From an uncultured Oscillospiraceae bacterium (GTDB lineage: Bacteria; Bacillota; Clostridia; Oscillospirales; Oscillospiraceae), in NCBI GenBank assembly GCA_947599925.1, contig CANQFT010000006.1, positions 1-64,000 on the forward strand: a stretch of 64,000 nucleotides of DNA, written 5' to 3'. Below are positions 61,016 to 64,000 of the stretch, one piece after another. Under the pieces are notes generated by a model. The model saw only the letters and a program-made list of their open reading frames with translations. It did not search any database and was not told where the DNA came from. Made by a program: the position numbers and the translations under genes. Position 1 is the first letter of the stretch; each line of letters begins with the position of its first letter.

Positions 61016-61042
61016 CGCGCCCCTTTTTCTCTCAAAAGGGGC
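61016..61042. other. Hairpin between the XRE gene and the zinc-ribbon gene
   Basis: CGCCCCTTTT/AAAAGGGGCG stem around TCTCTC, without a downstream T-run on the coding (minus) strand. It may partially attenuate read-through into the zinc-ribbon genes. Confidence 0.4.
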
Positions 61043-61101
61043 GTTCAGGGCCCGGCAAAAAGCAGGTCAAGGTCGGCCGACGGCTCCGCCGCCGGCGCGG
61101 G

Positions 61102-61521
61102 CTATTCCAGCACTTCGATGTTGTGGTCAAAGAGGAGCTCGTTGGCCTCCAAAATGCCCTGGCCCTGGCTGAAGGCGTAGATCAACAGCGCGTCCCTGGG
61201 GTCCCGCGGGTACAGCTCCCGGTAGCCCGCCTGCTTCAGCAGGGTCTGGACCTCTTCCGCGTCCAGCCCCAGGCCAAAGGCCAGAGCGATCACCTTGTCC
61301 CGGGAGGGGAACTTCCGGCCCAGGAAGATCTGGTAGACGTAGGCCCGGTTCAGGTTGGAACGGCGCACCACATCCGCCTTGGTCAGCTGTTTGCGGTCGA
61401 GCCAGTCCTTCAGATACTCCGGCAGGCTGTCCACCTGCATCTCCGAGCTGTTTTTCTCCAGGTAGACCAGAATATCATCGGAGGTCTTGATCTCGTGGAC
61501 CAGCTCGTCGGTGGTTTTCAT
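61102..61521 (-). CDS. XRE-family helix-turn-helix regulator
   Basis: 139 residues. The HTH is at about 40-95 (LKDWLDRKQLTKADVVRRSNLNRAYVYQIFLGRKFPSRDKVIALAFGLGLDAEEV). The N-terminal 35 residues and the C-terminal part (LLKQAGYRELYPRDPRDALLIYAFSQGQGI) are helical. This variety is often found near Ser/Thr kinases in Clostridia, as here. ATG 61521 is chosen because GAGGTGAT is then eight bases ahead; the GTG and ATG just upstream are too close. A palindrome overlaps its probable promoter. Confidence 0.88.
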   Translation of the reverse strand: MKTTDELVHEIKTSDDILVYLEKNSSEMQVDSLPEYLKDWLDRKQLTKADVVRRSNLNRAYVYQIFLGRKFPSRDKVIALAFGLGLDAEEVQTLLKQAGYRELYPRDPRDALLIYAFSQGQGILEANELLFDHNIEVLE

Positions 61522-61539
61522 CCCCATCACCTCGCCCCC

Positions 61540-61583
61540 ATTTTAACGGCATTTGAACAGGAATTGGTTAGCCAGCGGCTAAC
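61540..61583 (-). promoter_or_regulatory. Probable XRE promoter with palindromic operator
   Basis: The minus-strand -10 TAAAAT (61545-61540) has its -35 position at 61568-61563. The palindrome GTTAGCC-AGC-GGCTAAC (61567-61583) abuts this -35 region, suited to autoregulation by the XRE protein. The -35 hexamer itself (ACCAAT) is poor. Confidence 0.45.
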
Positions 61584-61654
61584 TCTTTCGTTTTTTCGTC
61601 CGTGGCCCATTCCCAAGGGGCCGTCCGGCCCGTTCCAAAGCCGCCGGCGGTCTC

Positions 61655-62821
61655 TTAGAAGATGGGGGTGTCGAACACGTCCAGGTCGTAGAGGGCCCGC
61701 ACCGCCGGGCCGTACCGCTCCGGCGACGCCTGGCACGCCTGAGGGTCGATCAGAGGAGTGACCGAGCCGTCCCGCGCCGCCGCGCACAGCCCCAAAAACC
61801 GCTCGTAGCGGTACTCTCCGGTGTAGACGCTGTAACGCACCTCAAAGACGCCGAAGAGGGCGCCGTCCGCCTCGTCCAGATACCCGGTGTAGATCACGCC
61901 CTTGTCCGGGTAGGCCGCCTGGACCCGCGCCGTCTGGCGGGAGACGTCTCCGGTGTACCGCCGCCCCACCATCCGGTCGGTCTTGAGCTTGTCCACGTCC
62001 AGCCCCTGGAACACGCGGGTCCGCTCCAGCCACGCCGTCTCGAAGATGGCCCCGTGGAGCACCTCCCGGAACTCCGCGTCGGTGGCGATGCCGTAGCCGA
62101 TGATGGCGAGGTAGTAGAGCTGCTGGGCGAGGATGAGGAACAAAACGGGCCGCAGCAGCCACCGCCGCGCCCGCCCCAGCCAGACGGCCCGGCGGATCTG
62201 GCCCGCCGAGCGGTAGCGGTCCTTGGGGTCCAGGGCGGTACACTTCCGCAGGAGTTTTTTCCACCGCCGCTTCCGGGCCAGTGGGCCCAGCAGTTGGCGG
62301 AAGGTGACTCCCAGAGCGTAGATGTCCGCTCTGGCGTCGGTCTGGGCAAAGCCGTACTGCTCCGGCGGGGCGTAGCCCCTGGTGCCCAGCAGACGGGTGT
62401 CCTGGTCGGCCTGGGGCCGCTCCTCCCGCGCGGCGTCGAAGTCGATGAGCCGCAGATGGCCGTCGGCGGCCAGCATCAGGTTGGAGGGCTTGATGTCCCG
62501 GTGGAGGATGCCCTGGCCGTGGAGGAAGGTCAGCACGTCGCACAGCTCCAGCAGAAGCCGGGTCAGCTGCCGCTGGCTGAGACTGATCTTGTCCAGCGTG
62601 GCCCCCTCTATGTACTCCTCCAGAATGACCGTTCTGTCTGGTTCCAGTGTCACCTCTCCGATCTGGGGCAGATAGGGATGGGAGAGAGTTTGAAGCTGGG
62701 CGTATACCGGGTATTGGCCCCGAAGCTCCTTGCGGACAGACTTCGCGCCTGTCCGCGGATCCAGCATCAGTGCGACCCGGCTGCGCTCCGACTGGCGCAG
62801 GATCTGAATTTCCTCCAGCAA
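61655..62821 (-). CDS. Membrane-anchored serine/threonine protein kinase
   Basis: 388 residues. The kinase domain covers about 5-200: a Lys in VRKEL, hinge ILEEYIEGATLD, catalytic loop LHRDIKPSNLML, activation loop LIDFDAAREE (DFD instead of DFG), and GTRGYAPPEQYG with ADIYALGVTFRQLLG. One membrane helix at about 225-250 and an extracytoplasmic domain of about 140 residues follow, unlike PASTA kinases. The start is uncertain: the promoter near 62.86 kb rules out the longer frame. TTG 62821 has GGGGG nine bases ahead, with GTG 62827 or 62830 as alternatives. Confidence 0.85.
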   Translation of the reverse strand: MLEEIQILRQSERSRVALMLDPRTGAKSVRKELRGQYPVYAQLQTLSHPYLPQIGEVTLEPDRTVILEEYIEGATLDKISLSQRQLTRLLLELCDVLTFLHGQGILHRDIKPSNLMLAADGHLRLIDFDAAREERPQADQDTRLLGTRGYAPPEQYGFAQTDARADIYALGVTFRQLLGPLARKRRWKKLLRKCTALDPKDRYRSAGQIRRAVWLGRARRWLLRPVLFLILAQQLYYLAIIGYGIATDAEFREVLHGAIFETAWLERTRVFQGLDVDKLKTDRMVGRRYTGDVSRQTARVQAAYPDKGVIYTGYLDEADGALFGVFEVRYSVYTGEYRYERFLGLCAAARDGSVTPLIDPQACQASPERYGPAVRALYDLDVFDTPIF

Positions 62822-62845
62822 GTTCACCACCCCCGTTCGCACCAC

Positions 62846-62874
62846 AGTGTACCACATCCGGCCAAAAAGCGCAA
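62846..62874 (-). promoter_or_regulatory. Promoter of the kinase gene
   Basis: On the minus strand TTGCGC (62874-62869), 17-bp spacer, TACACT (62851-62846). Confidence 0.55.
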
Positions 62875-62905
62875 AAAAAGAAGCGGCTGACCGCTTCTTT
62901 TTGCG
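62873..62905. repeat. Palindromic intergenic repeat, copy 4 (divergent)
   Basis: AAAAAGAAGCGG-CTGA-CCGCTTCTTTTT, a 12-bp perfect stem that keeps the GAAGCGG core. It lies upstream of the kinase promoter and downstream of tRNA-Thr. Confidence 0.7.
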
Positions 62906-63000
62906 TTTTGATGAAAGGTGCTGGGGTCCTGACCGCTCCTGGACCAGCGCCTGGGCGTCTACATAGCGCTTCGCGGGGCCTCGTATTGTCGGCGCCGCCG

Positions 63001-63037
63001 GAAAACAAACAGCCCGCCAAGGAATCTTGGCGGGCCG
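63001..63037 (-). terminator. Terminator of tRNA-Thr
   Basis: A 10-bp perfect stem GCCCGCCAAG/CTTGGCGGGC (loop 4) followed on the minus strand by TGTTTGTTTTC. Confidence 0.88.
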
Positions 63038-63039
63038 CA

Positions 63040-63115
63040 TGGAGCTAGTGGGGTGACTCGAACACCTGACCTGCTGATTACGAATCAGCTGCTCTACCGG
63101 CTGAGCTACACTAGC
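63040..63115 (-). tRNA. tRNA-Thr (anticodon CGT)
   Basis: A 76-base tRNA. The acceptor GCTAGTG/CACTAGC, D arm GCTCAGCCGGTAGAGC, anticodon stem GCTGA with loop TTCGTAA (CGT, reading ACG) and T arm AGGTGTTCGAGTCACC are clear, and CCA is encoded. Confidence 0.96.
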
Positions 63116-63209
63116 GTCTCATAAGGCCCGGCTTTCCGCCGGGTCCTGTTTGTCAGTTCGCCGCGTTTTGCGCCCTTTTGCAAACGCTGTCCTGAACTGT
63201 CGCCCACGT

Positions 63210-63238
63210 ACTATACCACATTTTTTGGCCAGCGTCAA
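63210..63238 (-). promoter_or_regulatory. Promoter of tRNA-Thr
   Basis: On the minus strand TTGACG (63238-63233), 17-bp spacer, TATAGT (63215-63210). About 90 bases of leader, including a CCCGGC/GCCGGG hairpin, lie before the tRNA. Confidence 0.82.
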
Positions 63239-63247
63239 GAGCGGTTG

Positions 63248-63277
63248 TTGCATACTTTTTTCCATCTATGCTATACT
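63248..63277 (+). promoter_or_regulatory. Promoter of the EutT-like gene
   Basis: TTGCAT (63248-63253), 18-bp spacer, TATACT (63272-63277), divergent from the tRNA-Thr promoter and about 50 bases before the GTG start. Confidence 0.7.
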
Positions 63278-63326
63278 ACACACAAAAGACTGCGCGGGAA
63301 AGACCGCGGGGGAGGGGGCCGATGGC

Positions 63327-63893
63327 GTGGAAAAAAAGCCCGTATACAAGGGTCTGGGCGGCAGACGCTTTGCCCAAAAGCCGGAGGACTGGACCCATCT
63401 GAATGGCGACATACTGGTGCCCAAGGACCATCCCCGCATTCGCTTCCGCGGGCAGATGGACCTGCTGGAAGCCAGGGTGGTGCGGGTCCAGGCGGAGCTG
63501 GCGGAGCGCCACGCGCCGGAGGCGCTGGTGGGCGATCTGGAGAGCGTGGTGGAGCTGTGCCGCCAGATCATCCGCGGCGAGGTGCTGGACGCGGCCCTGC
63601 CCACAGGGGACATCATCGGCCTGTCGCCCCAGGAGCTGCGGCGGCAGTCCCACGACCCCCAAGGGGTGTTCGGCGTGGAGTATATGAAGCCGCCCAGCCA
63701 TACCCTGGGCTTTGTCTACGCCGCCCTCAACGAGCTGCGGGCCCAGGCGAGGGTGGCGGAGACGGCGGCGGTGGCCGCCTTTTCGGGCCGGCCCACGGAG
63801 GTCCAGCGGGACATTCTGCGGACCATGAACCGCCTGTCCAGCGCCTTCCACATCCTCATGTGCCGGGTCCTCAGCGGCTACTATGACCGCTGA
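63327..63893 (+). CDS. eutT: EutT-type cob(I)alamin adenosyltransferase, short form
   Basis: 188 residues. It should transfer adenosyl from ATP to cob(I)alamin to give coenzyme B12. Similarity to EutT is clear in KPEDWTHLNGDILVPKDHPRIRFRGQMD, IIGLSPQELRRQSHDP, HTLGFVYAALNELRAQARVAETAAVAAF and DILRTMNRLSSAFHILM. The Salmonella enzyme has about 265 residues with a CCxxC metal motif in the N-terminal part. Here that part and the cysteines are missing, as in the metal-independent EutT class described from Listeria. The GTG start at 63327 follows GGGGGAGGGGG; the longer frame lies before the promoter. No other eut genes are visible. Confidence 0.8.
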   Translation: MEKKPVYKGLGGRRFAQKPEDWTHLNGDILVPKDHPRIRFRGQMDLLEARVVRVQAELAERHAPEALVGDLESVVELCRQIIRGEVLDAALPTGDIIGLSPQELRRQSHDPQGVFGVEYMKPPSHTLGFVYAALNELRAQARVAETAAVAAFSGRPTEVQRDILRTMNRLSSAFHILMCRVLSGYYDR

Positions 63894-64000
63894 GGGCGGT
63901 CTGGCTCTGCTGGACGAGCCGGGAGAGCCCCTGGGCGCCTATCTGCGGAGGGCGCTGGAGGCGGAGGGACTGCTGGGCGACGGCAGGGACGGCCTGGTGT
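63883..64000 (+). CDS. Start of an unidentified gene, cut by the window edge
   Basis: An ATG at 63883 inside the end of the EutT-like gene opens a frame through the window end (39 codons, MTAEGGLALLDEPGEPLGAY and onward). The overlap of 11 bases suggests translational coupling. Too short to identify; a cobalamin- or ethanolamine-related role would only be a guess. Confidence 0.5.
   Translation, partial: MTAEGGLALLDEPGEPLGAYLRRALEAEGLLGDGRDGLV

Overview
The window is a GC-rich, densely coded stretch of chromosome from a Gram-positive, probably anaerobic gut bacterium of the Clostridia. It looks like an Oscillospiraceae member (Flavonifractor, Intestinimonas or Lawsonibacter type), but no rRNA is present to prove this. 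The evidence is S-layer-homology (SLH) surface proteins, an archaeal/eukaryotic-type prolyl-tRNA synthetase, an AraR-type arabinose regulator, Mn-dependent CBS/DRTGG pyrophosphatase, frequent GTG/TTG starts behind strong AGGAGG sites, and sigma-A promoters close to TTGACA-N17-TATAAT. I see no insertion sequence, phage, CRISPR array or rRNA.

Layout. 1-7.3 kb: the 3' part of glucuronate isomerase (uxaC), then a 1992-residue secreted SLH protein with its own promoter. 7.3-8.1 kb: a convergent phosphoribosyltransferase gene and an unexplained intergenic terminator. 8.1-22.9 kb: a complete-looking type IV pilus operon (pilB-pilT-pilC-pilA-pilD-pilM-pilN-pilO, a PilX/GspK-like protein, two small prepilins) that ends in a 1772-residue giant prepilin built of GLUG-type beta repeats. 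22.9-23.2 kb: two serine tRNAs. 23.2-32.9 kb, minus strand: a long cell-division/elongation operon (zapA, U32 peptidase, dut, maf, mreC, mreD, PBP2) continuing into a GH13 amylase-like gene and an RluA-type pseudouridine synthase. 33-38 kb: rlmB, a degenerate P-type-ATPase-like membrane protein, proS and a 74-residue helical protein. 38-40.4 kb: divergent pncB and sirtuin genes with back-to-back promoters. 40.5-44.6 kb: an S41 protease-SLH fusion, a pyrophosphatase and TspO. 44.7-56.8 kb: the arabinose regulon, with araR divergent from an operon for a two-permease sugar ABC transporter, a ribulokinase-like kinase, araA, araD and a split transketolase. 56.9-63 kb, minus strand: a MerR-type regulator, then a cluster of zinc-ribbon, lipoprotein and DUF2085 membrane proteins with an XRE regulator and a Ser/Thr kinase. 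63-64 kb: tRNA-Thr, a short EutT-type cobalamin adenosyltransferase and the start of a further gene.

How the genes work together. Arabinose imported by the ABC transporter is isomerised (AraA), phosphorylated (FGGY kinase) and epimerised (AraD) to xylulose-5-phosphate, which the transketolase halves feed into pentose-phosphate metabolism. AraR-like half-sites (ATTTGTAY or its complement) lie in the divergent control region. The pilus cluster carries the extension and retraction ATPases, platform, MNO alignment proteins, prepilin peptidase, major pilin and a set of minor pilins. The giant prepilin is the best candidate for the pilus-borne adhesin and is the most interesting item in the window. 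Very long open frames antisense to high-GC genes were judged to be codon-bias shadows and left out.
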